From assembly GCF_011516655.1 (NCBI RefSeq), contig NZ_WOSV01000004.1, positions 1 to 64,000 of the forward strand: DNA of 64,000 nucleotides, written 5' to 3'. The notes below the pieces were generated by a model that saw nothing but the letters and a program-made list of their open reading frames with translations, was not told the origin of the DNA and made no database searches. The stretch comes from Acetobacter thailandicus (GTDB taxonomy: Bacteria > Pseudomonadota > Alphaproteobacteria > Acetobacterales > Acetobacteraceae). How positions within the stretch are numbered: position 1 is the first letter of the stretch; every line of letters starts with the position of its first letter. Shown here in pieces: positions 35,473 to 43,702 of the stretch. Made by a program: the position numbers and the translations under genes.

Positions 35473-35793
35473 ATGTCACAGAGCACTATATCTCCCGGCC
35501 AGGAAGATGAACGCGAACGGCGTCTTCAGCTTCTTCTGGCGCGTTTGCCTGTAAAAATACAGAATTATGTAGCGCGCCTGCGCCGCCCTGAAGCAAAATG
35601 GACCCGTATTCCCGCTGGTGTTTTATTTATTCTTGGTGGGTTTTTATGGTTTTTGCCTGTGCTGGGCATATGGATGCTGCCCCTTGGCTTATTGCTGCTC
35701 TCAGATGATGCCCCCCTTTTAAGGCGGGCAAGCGGCGTTATTCTCGAATGGATAGAACGTAAACACCCGAAATGGATGGGTTTGAAAGACTAA
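35473..35793 (+). CDS. Small membrane protein of unknown function
   Basis: This 106-aa protein has a charged helical N-terminus (EDERERRLQLLLARLPVKIQ), a single hydrophobic hairpin-like segment (VLFILGGFLWFLPVLGIWML then GLLLLSDDAPLLRRA) and a basic Trp-containing tail (ILEWIERKHPKWMG). It resembles small alphaproteobacterial membrane proteins of unknown role. A clear AGGAGG-type ribosome site precedes the ATG. It lies between a divergent mannosyltransferase and the convergent tRNA-Phe, and appears to be monocistronic. Confidence 0.75.
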   Translation: MSQSTISPGQEDERERRLQLLLARLPVKIQNYVARLRRPEAKWTRIPAGVLFILGGFLWFLPVLGIWMLPLGLLLLSDDAPLLRRASGVILEWIERKHPKWMGLKD

Positions 35794-35820
35794 AGATTTT
35801 ATTGGAGAGAGGGCTTAAAA

Positions 35821-35836
35821 CCACTTTAAAAAGTGG
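35821..35836 (-). terminator. Terminator of tRNA-Phe
   Basis: A 6-bp stem CCACTT/AAGTGG with a 4-nt loop begins at the tRNA CCA end. On the minus strand it is followed by TTTT (complement of 35817-35820). Confidence 0.7.
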
Positions 35837-35909
35837 TGCCCAAGGGCGGAATCGAACCACCGACACAGCGATTTTCAGTCGCTTGCTCTACCAACTGAGC
35901 TACTTGGGC
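35834..35909 (-). tRNA. tRNA-Phe (anticodon GAA)
   Basis: The 76-nt cloverleaf on the minus strand has acceptor GCCCAAG/CTTGGGC, D-arm GCTCAGTTGGTAGAGC, anticodon stem GCGA/TCGC with loop CTGAAAA (anticodon GAA), T-arm GGTTCGATTCC, discriminator A and an encoded CCA end. It is at the end of the infA-maf-rng-yacG block. Confidence 0.97.
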
Positions 35910-35910
35910 A

Positions 35911-35925
35911 CTGTAAGCCTTACAG
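35911..35925. repeat. Perfect palindrome next to tRNA-Phe
   Basis: CTGTAAGCCTTACAG is a 15-bp palindrome one base upstream of the tRNA-Phe 5' end. On the nascent transcript it may form a hairpin that helps tRNA 5' processing, or it may be a binding site; I cannot tell. Confidence 0.5.
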
Positions 35926-35983
35926 CGTGAGAGGGGTGTATCTCACCCCGCTCAGATGATCAAGAGACTAAATGCGCTTTCTG

Positions 35984-36148
35984 TTAATTTTCTTCGTTTT
36001 TTTCTGAAGGTTCGGCCGGGACAGGAATACTGTAAGTGCCATTAAACCAGCGGCCCAGGTCAATGTCAGCGCAGCGGCGTGAACAAAAAGGCCGTGTTTC
36101 ATGGTTTGCTGGCGCTTTGCAGATGGGGCAGGTAGCAGTTTTAGTCAT
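35984..36148 (-). CDS. yacG: DNA gyrase inhibitor YacG (zinc protein)
   Basis: This 54-aa protein has the YacG pattern: CPIC (Cys7, Cys10), then RPFCSRRCADIDLGRWFNG (Cys22, Cys26) and YSIPV, ending in an acidic tail. YacG binds zinc and, in E. coli, inhibits DNA gyrase. Its ATG overlaps the stop of the RNase E/G-like gene by 8 bp, so it is translationally coupled to it. tRNA-Phe follows 74 bp downstream on the same strand. Confidence 0.93.
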   Translation of the reverse strand: MTKTATCPICKAPANHETRPFCSRRCADIDLGRWFNGTYSIPVPAEPSEKNEEN

Positions 36149-37247
36149 TTGTGTCTGTTCTCCAGCTTAAGTCGGGCAAAGAGGGATCAGATTTTAATGT
36201 AAATGGTTTACCCCGCAGGCGGGCACAGTCAGCCACAGTCTGCGGTATCGTTTCAAGAATAGCAATCAGCCGCAGGCTGCCACGTAGCTGAGTTGCCTGG
36301 GCTGCATCTTCGCTGCACATAGCTCTCAGCGCTGCCAGAGCACGCCCCCGAGGGGAGGTAAGTAGTTCAGGTAATGAGGGGTGTATGCGGGCCCGTACAA
36401 TTTCAATCAGCCCCAGCGCTGTAATATCTAGGCAGCGTGGCTGTAGCGGGTCAGCTTTAAGCATGGCTCTGACAGGTTCAAGCAAAGCCTGACGTTTTTT
36501 GACAGCGAGACCTGCCGGGTCAATGAGAATAGCCCCGGAAAGGTTTCGCAGCCTGATCTGGTGCAGTAAGACGGGCAGAGCATCACGGTTAGCAGCAAAC
36601 TGGGCTGTTTGCTTGGTCTGCCCTGAAGCAGAGGGAGGGGCATCCATATCAATTGCGATAAGTGCCGGTGTGGGAGTAATGCTTGCACTCATCCTGCCGG
36701 GGAGTGTGACGATTGTGTCTGCCAGCGCATCACATGCCTGATTGATGCTGGCTGGTACAGGCTGAAATAATCTGCGCCGCCTGTCACGTAAAGCTGGCGG
36801 GATAAGCGCTGCGGCCTCAGGGCTGTCAGCACATAACTCAGCCTGTGGCCAGAGCTGAGCCAGTCGTTCAAGCGGGGTTGGCCCGCGGCTTATAAGGCCT
36901 GGCTGTGATGAGGCTGGCAGGTCGGGCTGTGTGCCTTGTGGCAGGCGCAGGCGCAGGCCTTTACCGCCAAGGGCCGCGCGCGTGACCTGCACAATCAGGT
37001 TATGCCCTTCGGTAAGCTGCGCCTGGTTGCCAGAGAGAGACAAAAAGCCCTGCTGCCTGCCCAGGCCGATATTGACAAATGCACCGCCCATAGCAGGTAC
37101 AAGTGTCGCTATACGTCCGTGATACAGGTCCCCCACACCGTCGGGAAAATCAGGTCGCCAGAGAGTATAGTCCAGGAGTTCATCGTCCTGAACGACAGCA
37201 AGGCGCAGTTCTCCGGGCGTGTAAGCCAGGTAAAGTTGCTGTGTCAC
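36141..37247 (-). CDS. Short RNase E/G-family protein
   Basis: This 368-aa protein is related to the RNase E/G catalytic core. The N-terminal S1-like region reads GDLYHGRIATLVPAMGGAFVNIGLGRQQGFL. The two positions that hold the catalytic aspartates in RNase E are kept (LIAIDMDAPP and LRNLSGAILIDPAGL), but the surrounding consensus (IDxNSG, IDFIDM) has decayed. The C-terminal zinc-link CPxCxG is absent. It is therefore much shorter than RNase E and may have altered activity. It overlaps maf by 4 bp (ATGA) and yacG by 8 bp. The same gene order occurs widely in alphaproteobacteria, which supports a conserved role in RNA metabolism. Confidence 0.8.
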   Translation of the reverse strand: MTQQLYLAYTPGELRLAVVQDDELLDYTLWRPDFPDGVGDLYHGRIATLVPAMGGAFVNIGLGRQQGFLSLSGNQAQLTEGHNLIVQVTRAALGGKGLRLRLPQGTQPDLPASSQPGLISRGPTPLERLAQLWPQAELCADSPEAAALIPPALRDRRRRLFQPVPASINQACDALADTIVTLPGRMSASITPTPALIAIDMDAPPSASGQTKQTAQFAANRDALPVLLHQIRLRNLSGAILIDPAGLAVKKRQALLEPVRAMLKADPLQPRCLDITALGLIEIVRARIHPSLPELLTSPRGRALAALRAMCSEDAAQATQLRGSLRLIAILETIPQTVADCARLRGKPFTLKSDPSLPDLSWRTDTND

Positions 37248-37876
37248 GGCAGCCAGTTGCCAGGTTGTCCACGCAGCAGCTGTGCTGTCTCGAACAGTGG
37301 CAGGCCAATAACGGCTGAAGCACTGCCTGAGATGAAGCGTATAAAGCCTGCGGCATGCCCCTGCAGAGCATAGCCACCAGCTTTGCCCTCCCAGTCGCCG
37401 GCATCAAGTAATGCGTCAATCTGATAATCAGAAAGGCGCGAGAACGTAACAACGGTTTCTGTTACCCGCTCACAGGTGCGTCCCTCAGGCCAGGCAGCAG
37501 AGGGCATAAGCCTGATTGCGGTCATAACAGTATGACGACGACCAGAGAGCATGCTCAGGCACTGACGTGCTGTAGCTCTGTCTTCCGCTTTGGGCAAAAT
37601 GCGCCGCCCGAGCGTGACAACAGTATCCGCCCCGAGAATTAAAGCCGGGTCAGAGAGCTGCTCAGCCACACGCCGGGCTTTTTCATCAGCCATACGCTTT
37701 ACATACTGACGTGGCGGCTCATCACGCCTGGGTGTTTCGTCAATACTGGCAGGCAAAACACGGTCAGGCACCAGCCCGAGCTTAGCCAGAAGGTCCAGCC
37801 TGCGGGGTGATGCTGATGCCAGGACAAAAGCCGGGCGTGTTGCATTGTCGCTGCCGGGTGCCCCAGGCATTGTCAT
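37244..37876 (-). CDS. maf: Maf-family nucleotide pyrophosphatase
   Basis: This 210-aa protein has the Maf entry motif FVLASASPRRLDLLAKLG, DETPRRDEPPRQYVKRMADEKA and LILGADTVVTLGRRILPKA, then the GKAGGYALQGHAAGFIRFISGS segment. Maf proteins hydrolyse dTTP/UTP or modified nucleoside triphosphates to the monophosphates. It lies 5 bp downstream of infA and overlaps the next gene by 4 bp, so the block is one operon. ATG at 37876 and the second ATG at 37870 are both possible starts. Confidence 0.92.
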   Translation of the reverse strand: MTMPGAPGSDNATRPAFVLASASPRRLDLLAKLGLVPDRVLPASIDETPRRDEPPRQYVKRMADEKARRVAEQLSDPALILGADTVVTLGRRILPKAEDRATARQCLSMLSGRRHTVMTAIRLMPSAAWPEGRTCERVTETVVTFSRLSDYQIDALLDAGDWEGKAGGYALQGHAAGFIRFISGSASAVIGLPLFETAQLLRGQPGNWLP

Positions 37877-37881
37877 GATGC

Positions 37882-38100
37882 TTACTTGAAGCGGAAGGTA
37901 ATACGACCTTTGCTCAGGTCATAGGGGGTCATTTCAACATTGACCCTGTCACCCGCCAGAACACGAATGCGGTTTTTGCGCATTTTGCCGCTGGTGTGGG
38001 CCAGAATCATGTGTTCGTTGTCAAGTTTGACACGAAACATTGCGTTGGGCAGGAGTTCGGTGACTGTGCCGCTAAATTCAATCATGTCCTCTTTAGACAT
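37882..38100 (-). CDS. infA: Translation initiation factor IF-1
   Basis: The 72-aa S1/OB-fold protein matches IF-1 along its whole length: [41 protein letters not shown] and [15 protein letters not shown]-1 binds the ribosomal A site during initiation. It is first of the infA-maf-rng-yacG run. Confidence 0.98.
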   Translation of the reverse strand: MSKEDMIEFSGTVTELLPNAMFRVKLDNEHMILAHTSGKMRKNRIRVLAGDRVNVEMTPYDLSKGRITFRFK

Positions 38101-38171
38101 GGCATCCTTCGTTCATTTTAGGGTCTCATCAAGGTTGTGTTGTGCAGGTATGGGTGAGTGCCAGCCTGCGG

Positions 38172-39485
38172 TCAAGCGTTAGGTGTATTTTTCGTTAGTG
38201 CATCAAGCCGGGCAGAGATGCTCAGAGCGTGTGCTTCAAGCCCTTCAGCGGTGGCCAGAGCGACCCCGGCAGGGCCGATGCGTTTCAGGGCTTCAGGCCC
38301 GCCTGCCAGGAAAGTTGTGCGTTTCATAAAGTCGAAAACAGAGAGGCCTGAGGCAAAGCGTGCTGTGCGTGATGTGGGCAGTACATGGTTGGGGCCGCCG
38401 ACATAATCTCCAACAGCTTCAGGGCAGTAACGGCCAAGGAAAACCGCGCCTGCGTGGCGTACACGAGCCAGCAGAGGCTCAGGGTCATCGACCATCAGTT
38501 CAAGATGTTCAGGGGCCAGGCGGTTGGCCAGTTCTATGGCTTCGTCAAAGTTGCGTACAACAAGAACAGCGCCGTTACGCTCCCAGCTGGTGCGGGCAAT
38601 AGCTGAGCGGGTCAGTACTTTGAGTTCGGCCTCAACAGCGGCTGTCACAGTGTCAGCAAAAGAGGCTTCAGGTGTAATCAGAGTCGCCTGAGCTTCTTCG
38701 TCATGTTCGGCCTGCGCAAGCAGATCAAGTGCAATCAGACGCGGGTCAGTGTTCGAGTCGGCAATAACCACCACGTCAGAAGGTCCGGCAATGCTATCAA
38801 TGCCGACATGCCCGAACACCTGACGTTTAGCTTCAGCCACATAAGCGTTGCCCGGGCCAACAATGCGGTCTACCGGGCTGATTGTCTGTGTGCCATATGC
38901 CATGGCTCCGACTGCCTGTGCTCCGCCCACACGGTAAATTTCGGTTACTCCGGCGCGTCGTGCGGCGGCAAGAACCAGTGGGTTAATTATACCGTCAGGT
39001 GTTGGCACACACATTGCCAGGCGTTGTACACCCGCAACCCGTGCCGGGATGGCGTTCATTAATACTGATGAGGGGTAGGCCGCCTTGCCGCCAGGTACAT
39101 ACAGGCCGGCTGCATCAAGGGGAATCCAGCGCATGCCCAGTGTCATACCTGCGTCATCAGTATAGCGGGTATCTTTAGGGAGCTGAGTTTTATGAAATGA
39201 TTCAATACGGGTGGCTGCCAGGTCGAGGGCCTCAAGCAGTTCGGGGCTGACTTCAGCGCATGCCTGCTCAATTTCGTCTGCTGTGAAAGCCAGCTTATCA
39301 GGTGTGAGTGGCAGGCGATCGAATTTTTCGGTCAGAGCGCAAAGCGCGGTGTCTCCTTCTCTGCGTACCTGTGCGAGAATGGCAGCAACGGGTTCGTTAA
39401 CCTTGTCGCTTTGTTCTTCGCGTGAGGCAAGGAGAGAAGAGAAGCCGGCCTCAAAGCCTGAATCACGAATATCGAGCCGTTTCAT
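38172..39485 (-). CDS. hisD: Histidinol dehydrogenase
   Basis: HisD oxidises L-histidinol to L-histidine in two NAD-dependent steps. The 437-aa protein shows the family blocks: YVPGGKAAYPSSVLMN, VDRIVGPGNAYVAEAKRQVFG, and the zinc/catalytic region LLAQAEHDEEAQATLIT (Gln and His ligands). It then has NRLAPEHLELMVDDPE (catalytic Glu-His) and VGGPNHVLPTSRTARFASGL; a C-terminal His is in EAHALSIS. It starts 18 bp after hisG on the same strand. Confidence 0.97.
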   Translation of the reverse strand: MKRLDIRDSGFEAGFSSLLASREEQSDKVNEPVAAILAQVRREGDTALCALTEKFDRLPLTPDKLAFTADEIEQACAEVSPELLEALDLAATRIESFHKTQLPKDTRYTDDAGMTLGMRWIPLDAAGLYVPGGKAAYPSSVLMNAIPARVAGVQRLAMCVPTPDGIINPLVLAAARRAGVTEIYRVGGAQAVGAMAYGTQTISPVDRIVGPGNAYVAEAKRQVFGHVGIDSIAGPSDVVVIADSNTDPRLIALDLLAQAEHDEEAQATLITPEASFADTVTAAVEAELKVLTRSAIARTSWERNGAVLVVRNFDEAIELANRLAPEHLELMVDDPEPLLARVRHAGAVFLGRYCPEAVGDYVGGPNHVLPTSRTARFASGLSVFDFMKRTTFLAGGPEALKRIGPAGVALATAEGLEAHALSISARLDALTKNTPNA

Positions 39486-39503
39486 GACAGTGCATGCACC
39501 TTA

Positions 39504-40208
39504 TTAGACTGTGGCAAGTGGAAGGGAAGTTTTACAGGCTGCGCGGAATGTATCGAGAATAGCTGTAATTTCTTCAGGACGGGTTTTAAGAGCTGTGCGG
39601 TTTACGATGACACGGCTGGTAACACTGGCAATCGTCTCGACTTCACGCAGGCCATTAGCACGCAGAGTTGAGCCGGTATCAACCAGGTCAACAATCAGGC
39701 GGGACAGGCCCAGCATAGGGGCCAGTTCCATCGCGCCATGCAGGTGCACAATGTTGGCGTTAATGCCACGTGCAGCAAAATAACGGCGTGTAATAGCAGG
39801 ATATTTTGTAGCTGCCCGTACTTCAGACCATTGTGACCATTCATCAGCACTATGGGGCAGGTTTTCAGGCTGTGCGACTGAAATACGACATTTACCAATG
39901 CCCAGGTCAAGGGGGGCATAAATGGCGGGGTAGTCAAATTCCATCAGCACATCGGCGCCACAAATACCAATATGTGCGCCGCCTGTGGCGACAAAGGTTG
40001 CTACGTCAAATGACCTGACGCGCACAACATCAATATTCGGATTGCTTGTCGGAAAGCGTAGTTTGCGGCTGCTGTCGCCCAGGCAGTCGTCAGAGGGGGT
40101 CAGGCCAGCCTGTTCGAGGAGTGGCGTAACAGCCTTGAGAATACGCCCCTTTGGCAGAGCCAGAATAAGAGGCTGGTGGTCTTTCGTGGCAGGCTGAGGC
40201 GCGGTCAT
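39504..40208 (-). CDS. hisG: ATP phosphoribosyltransferase, short form
   Basis: HisG starts histidine synthesis by joining ATP and PRPP. The 234-aa protein has LPKGRILKAVTPLLEQAG, DVATFVATGGAHIGICGADVL and LSRLIVDLVDTGSTLRANGL (the PRPP-binding region). It lacks the C-terminal regulatory ACT-like domain of the long form, so by family knowledge it needs the HisRS-like subunit HisZ, which is not in this window. It is first of the hisG-hisD pair. Confidence 0.95.
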   Translation of the reverse strand: MTAPQPATKDHQPLILALPKGRILKAVTPLLEQAGLTPSDDCLGDSSRKLRFPTSNPNIDVVRVRSFDVATFVATGGAHIGICGADVLMEFDYPAIYAPLDLGIGKCRISVAQPENLPHSADEWSQWSEVRAATKYPAITRRYFAARGINANIVHLHGAMELAPMLGLSRLIVDLVDTGSTLRANGLREVETIASVTSRVIVNRTALKTRPEEITAILDTFRAACKTSLPLATV

Positions 40209-40277
40209 GAAACTTCCGGTCGGGACAAAACAGAGAACACGAATGTTCCTAGCACAGGAGGCTGATGCGGCAAAGAT

Positions 40278-40310
40278 TGAGAGAGAGGAGGCCGGGCCTC
40301 CTCTCTCTCA
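40278..40310 (-). terminator. Long perfect inverted repeat downstream of rne
   Basis: A 16-bp perfect inverted repeat (TGAGAGAGAGGAGGCC and its complement) around a single central base is placed 16 bp after the rne stop. On the minus strand it is followed by ATCTTTG, a weak T-tract. It probably terminates rne transcription before hisG. Confidence 0.7.
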
Positions 40311-40325
40311 CGATTGTTTTAAATG

Positions 40326-43100
40326 TTAGCGACGCCACCATCCGGTGCGGGGACGACCTTTGGGGGCCTCGTCACTGATCACAACAGGCTGCACCACTGA
40401 AGGGTCAGCATCGTTGTCTGTGCCGGCCTTCTCTGGTGCGGAGCTTTCGCTTTCAGCAGCTTCAGCTTTTTTCGAAGTGCGTCTGCGTCGGGCAGGTTTT
40501 TTCTCCTGCACGGCCTCACCACTGTCTTCAGCTACGACTTCCGGCTCCTTTTTGCGGGCTGGTTTGCGGCGTGTCTTAGGTTTATCTTCAGTCGCGACTG
40601 CTGGCTCATCAGCCTGTACCGGTGCGGCAGAATCATCCTGTGTGACCACTTCACCAGTCTCTGTCGCTTCAGCTTCAGTCTGTTTGGCGCGGCCAGAGCG
40701 TCTGCGCTTTGAGTTGCGGCTTTTCTGTGGCTGATCCCCGGTTTCTTTTTCAGCAGACTCCGGTGACGTTACGTTGTCTTTGCTGACAGTTGCAGTTGCA
40801 ACAGCTCTGATAACAGGCTCCTGATAGTCTGAAGTTTCCTCAGTCGGATCTTCATCAGTCAGATCAAACATCTCCACTTCATCACCGAACGGATTAGCGG
40901 GTGTTGGCCCTCTCCAGATCGGCACATGTCTGACAGCTTTGTTATCGTTTTGCTCAGACTGTTTGGCCTGCTGCTGTTCCGGACGGCGCACGCGCGAATG
41001 ACGTGTACGACGTCTGCCTGGCATCAGAGCGTGTTCGGTCTGTGCAACATCCGGCTGTTCATCAGACGGTTCCGGCGTGTCAGAGGATTCTGACTGTACA
41101 GGCTGAGGCGCGTCAGACTGGTTCTGGTCATTATGCTGCTGCGCACGGTCCTCGCGGTTACCCCCGCGGCGGCGGCGGCGGCGGCGGCGGCGGGGCTCTT
41201 CTTCGCCTGCAGCCGGGGCTATTGCAGAGATATTCTGCTCGCTGGTTTCAGCCGGTGTTTCGGTCGCAACGATCTGTGCTGCTGGTGCAGTTTCAGCGGC
41301 CAGAGGCGCATCAGCCGGGGTAGTAACAGGTGAAGAGAAGCGCTCTTCTCTGCCGCTGGCCTGCTGGCGTTCGATACGAATTTCAGGGGCAGGCAGTGTA
41401 TTGTCAGCCGCAAAGAGAATTCTGACGCCGTGACGTTTCTCTGTTTCTGCAACCCATGAGCGTTTATTGTTGAGGATGTAGAGAGCGATATTGCCGTCAA
41501 CATATACAGTCAGTGCAGAGGCCCTGCGACGATTGACTTCTTCTTCAATGGCACGAAGTACGTGCAGCGCAGAGCTTTCAATGCTGCGTATCATGCCAGT
41601 GCCATGGCAGTGCGGGCAGGGTGCAAACACCGCCTCTGCGACGGAGGGGCGCAGTCTCTGCCGTGAAAGTTCCATCAGGCCAAAATGGGAGATGTTACCC
41701 ATCTGAATACGAGCCCGGTCATTACGCAGCGCATCTTTCATGCGGCGTTCGATCATGACGTTGTGGCGTCGGGATTCCATGTCAATAAAATCAATGACAA
41801 TCAGGCCGGCAAGGTCACGCAGGCGGAGCTGACGGGCAATTTCGTCTGCTGCTTCCTGGTTAGTGCGGAAAGCTGTTTCTTCGATATTTCTCTGGTTTGT
41901 GGCTTTACCTGAGTTAATATCGATAGCAACCAGAGCTTCTGTCTGGTTGATGACCAGGTAACCGCCAGAACGCAGCGACACAGTCGGAGAGAAAATAGCG
42001 TCGAGATGACCTTCGACATGGTAATGCGTGAAAAGTGACTGGTTATTGCGGTTCCATAGCCTTATTTTGTCGGCATGCTGCGGCATAAGCAGGCGCATAA
42101 AGTCACGGGCAGCTTTCCAGCCGGCTTCACCATCAACCAGAATTTCACTGATTTCACGCGTATAGCCATCGCGGATAGCGCGCTTGACGAGGCTTGCTTC
42201 TTCATAAATCAGCGTGGGTGCCAGAGACTGCAATGTGTGGTCACGAATGTCGTCCCACAGGTGCAGCAGATACTCGCAGTCACGCGTAATTTCGGGGCCA
42301 GGGCGCTGGGCACCGGCTGTGCGGACAATCATGGCCATGCCGCGTGGCAGCTCAAGGTCAGAAATAATGTCGCGCAGGCGGCGGCGATCGGGCACTGAGG
42401 TGATTTTGCGTGATACACCACCCCCACGCAGTGCGTTGGGCATCAGCACACAATAGCGACCAGCCAGAGAAATATAGGTCGTCAGCGCAGCGCCTTTATT
42501 GCCACGTTCTTCTTTGACAACCTGCACCAGAATAACCTGGCGACGATGGATCACTTCCTGAATGCGGTAATTGCGCAGAAATCTGGCAATACGCTTTTGT
42601 ATCAGGGCTTCGTCGCCGGTGTCTGTTTCGCCGCCAACATAATCAGGCGCATCATTGCGTGAACGTGTACGTGCTTCAGGGACTTCATCACCCCCTTCAA
42701 AAGCCGGCGAATCGTCCTCGGCTACAGATGCAGCAGTATCGTCGTCTGTTTCAGATCGTGCTTCAGGTGGCTCTTCGCTTTCTTCGCGTTCGGCCGCCTC
42801 AAGGAGGGCCTCTTCTTCAGCCTGAAGGGCCAGCAGCTGTTCGCGGTCTGCAACAGGAATCTGGTAGTAGTCGGGATGAATTTCGCTGAAAGCAAGAAAA
42901 CCGTGGCGGTTGCCACCATAATCTACAAAGGCGGCCTGAAGGCTTGGCTCAACACGCACAACGCGCGCCAGGTAGATGTTCCCTTTAAGCTGTTTTTTTG
43001 CAGCTATTTCAACATCATAATCTTCAAGCCGGTTTCCACCCATTACCGCAACACGCGTCTCTTCCGCATGTGTTGCATCGATTAGCATACGCTTGGACAT
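40326..43100 (-). CDS. rne: Ribonuclease E
   Basis: This 924-aa endoribonuclease scaffolds the RNA degradosome. The N-terminal S1 domain (GNIYLARVVRVEPSLQAAFVDYGG) is interrupted by a long acidic insert (~residues 95-160). The catalytic core has LVAIDINSGKATNQRNIEETAF and LAGLIVIDFIDMESRR (both catalytic Asp) and the zinc link CPHCHGTG. The C-terminal ~330 residues are disordered with an Arg10 stretch and alternating acidic/basic tracts, as in degradosome scaffolds. The start at 43100 (MSKRMLIDATHAEETRV) has GGAG 11 bp upstream; an in-frame TTG 9 bp earlier is too close to that site. The upstream leader is strongly structured (separate entry). Confidence 0.96.
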   Translation of the reverse strand: MSKRMLIDATHAEETRVAVMGGNRLEDYDVEIAAKKQLKGNIYLARVVRVEPSLQAAFVDYGGNRHGFLAFSEIHPDYYQIPVADREQLLALQAEEEALLEAAEREESEEPPEARSETDDDTAASVAEDDSPAFEGGDEVPEARTRSRNDAPDYVGGETDTGDEALIQKRIARFLRNYRIQEVIHRRQVILVQVVKEERGNKGAALTTYISLAGRYCVLMPNALRGGGVSRKITSVPDRRRLRDIISDLELPRGMAMIVRTAGAQRPGPEITRDCEYLLHLWDDIRDHTLQSLAPTLIYEEASLVKRAIRDGYTREISEILVDGEAGWKAARDFMRLLMPQHADKIRLWNRNNQSLFTHYHVEGHLDAIFSPTVSLRSGGYLVINQTEALVAIDINSGKATNQRNIEETAFRTNQEAADEIARQLRLRDLAGLIVIDFIDMESRRHNVMIERRMKDALRNDRARIQMGNISHFGLMELSRQRLRPSVAEAVFAPCPHCHGTGMIRSIESSALHVLRAIEEEVNRRRASALTVYVDGNIALYILNNKRSWVAETEKRHGVRILFAADNTLPAPEIRIERQQASGREERFSSPVTTPADAPLAAETAPAAQIVATETPAETSEQNISAIAPAAGEEEPRRRRRRRRRGGNREDRAQQHNDQNQSDAPQPVQSESSDTPEPSDEQPDVAQTEHALMPGRRRTRHSRVRRPEQQQAKQSEQNDNKAVRHVPIWRGPTPANPFGDEVEMFDLTDEDPTEETSDYQEPVIRAVATATVSKDNVTSPESAEKETGDQPQKSRNSKRRRSGRAKQTEAEATETGEVVTQDDSAAPVQADEPAVATEDKPKTRRKPARKKEPEVVAEDSGEAVQEKKPARRRRTSKKAEAAESESSAPEKAGTDNDADPSVVQPVVISDEAPKGRPRTGWWRR
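41167..41193. repeat. Trinucleotide repeat (CGG)9 inside rne
   Basis: Nine uninterrupted CGG units on the plus strand encode most of a ten-arginine run in the disordered RNase E tail on the minus strand. Unit gain or loss would keep frame. Confidence 0.9.
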
Positions 43101-43224
43101 CAAAAACAAAACTCCGATGCTGCGGGGGCCAGCCTGTCAGATCTGTCCGTCGTGACGAACGGATCTGCGACAGGGGCGCTTCCGGCAGGCATGAATAATC
43201 ACTCGACAGAAAAAAATCGGAACA

Positions 43225-43309
43225 TGTAGCCTGGAGAACGTCGTGCTGGCACAGGCAGAGCTCTGCCTGTGATCTGATCACGTATCTGACGTTCCGGGCC
43301 TGGGCTACA
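43225..43309 (-). promoter_or_regulatory. Structured 5' leader of rne
   Basis: Nested inverted repeats lie ~125-210 nt upstream of the rne start: outer arms 43225-43231/43303-43309 (TGTAGCC/GGCTACA), middle arms 43236-43242/43288-43294 (GAACGTC/GACGTTC), and an inner perfect 22-bp palindrome at 43250-43271 (CACAGGCAGAG/CTCTGCCTGTG). A leader hairpin of this kind is the site of RNase E autoregulation in enterobacteria; here that role is inference. Confidence 0.6.
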
Positions 43310-43702
43310 CTCATAAATCCTTCAATCACTTAATAGTCCTGCTTTCATGTCTGCGATGGTGGTGCGGAATGACCTTAAATAACGCACGCTATCTGCCGCA
43401 TTCAGTTCAGCATCCAGAAAACAGTAACAGGGCACACAAAAGCCTGTTATTGCTTTTATATGCCGCTATTATCAACCATGACGCAAAGCAGAAGAATGCG
43501 CAAGTCATTCAGGCCTGCTACTTTTTTACAGCATGACGCGGCTGACATTTTGCGGGCATGCTGTGATTACGGGTTGTATACTGTTACGAAATGTTTTTTC
43601 ATGAGCAGACTGGCCGGAATCGTGGTACATCACGAGGTTAGTGCAGGCAGGATAAGAAACAGGCCGCGTAGACTGGCCATAATATGACCTGAAAGAAAGA
43701 TC
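43310..43702. other. Divergent intergenic region rne/amidase
   Basis: About 390 bp separates the rne leader from the amidase start. It contains a hairpin with T-tracts on both sides (43422-43457) and a TATACT at 43577-43582 that could be a -10 element, although I could not match it with a -35 at normal spacing. No coding-like reading frame is seen. Confidence 0.4.
43422..43457. terminator. Bidirectional terminator-like hairpin in a divergent region
   Basis: A 10-bp stem (CAGTAACAGG/CCTGTTATTG, one G-U pair) with an 11-nt loop has CTTTT after it on the plus strand and GTTTTC after it on the minus strand. No annotated gene reads into it from either side. Confidence 0.5.

Noticed and set aside
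43024-43329. Open frame covering the rne leader on the minus strand
   Set aside because: It runs through the nested hairpins and into the rne start in another frame; the residue pattern is not protein-like.
43460-43687. 75-residue plus-strand frame before the amidase
   Set aside because: There is no ribosome site, and the Arg/His/Cys-rich composition is random-like; treated as intergenic.
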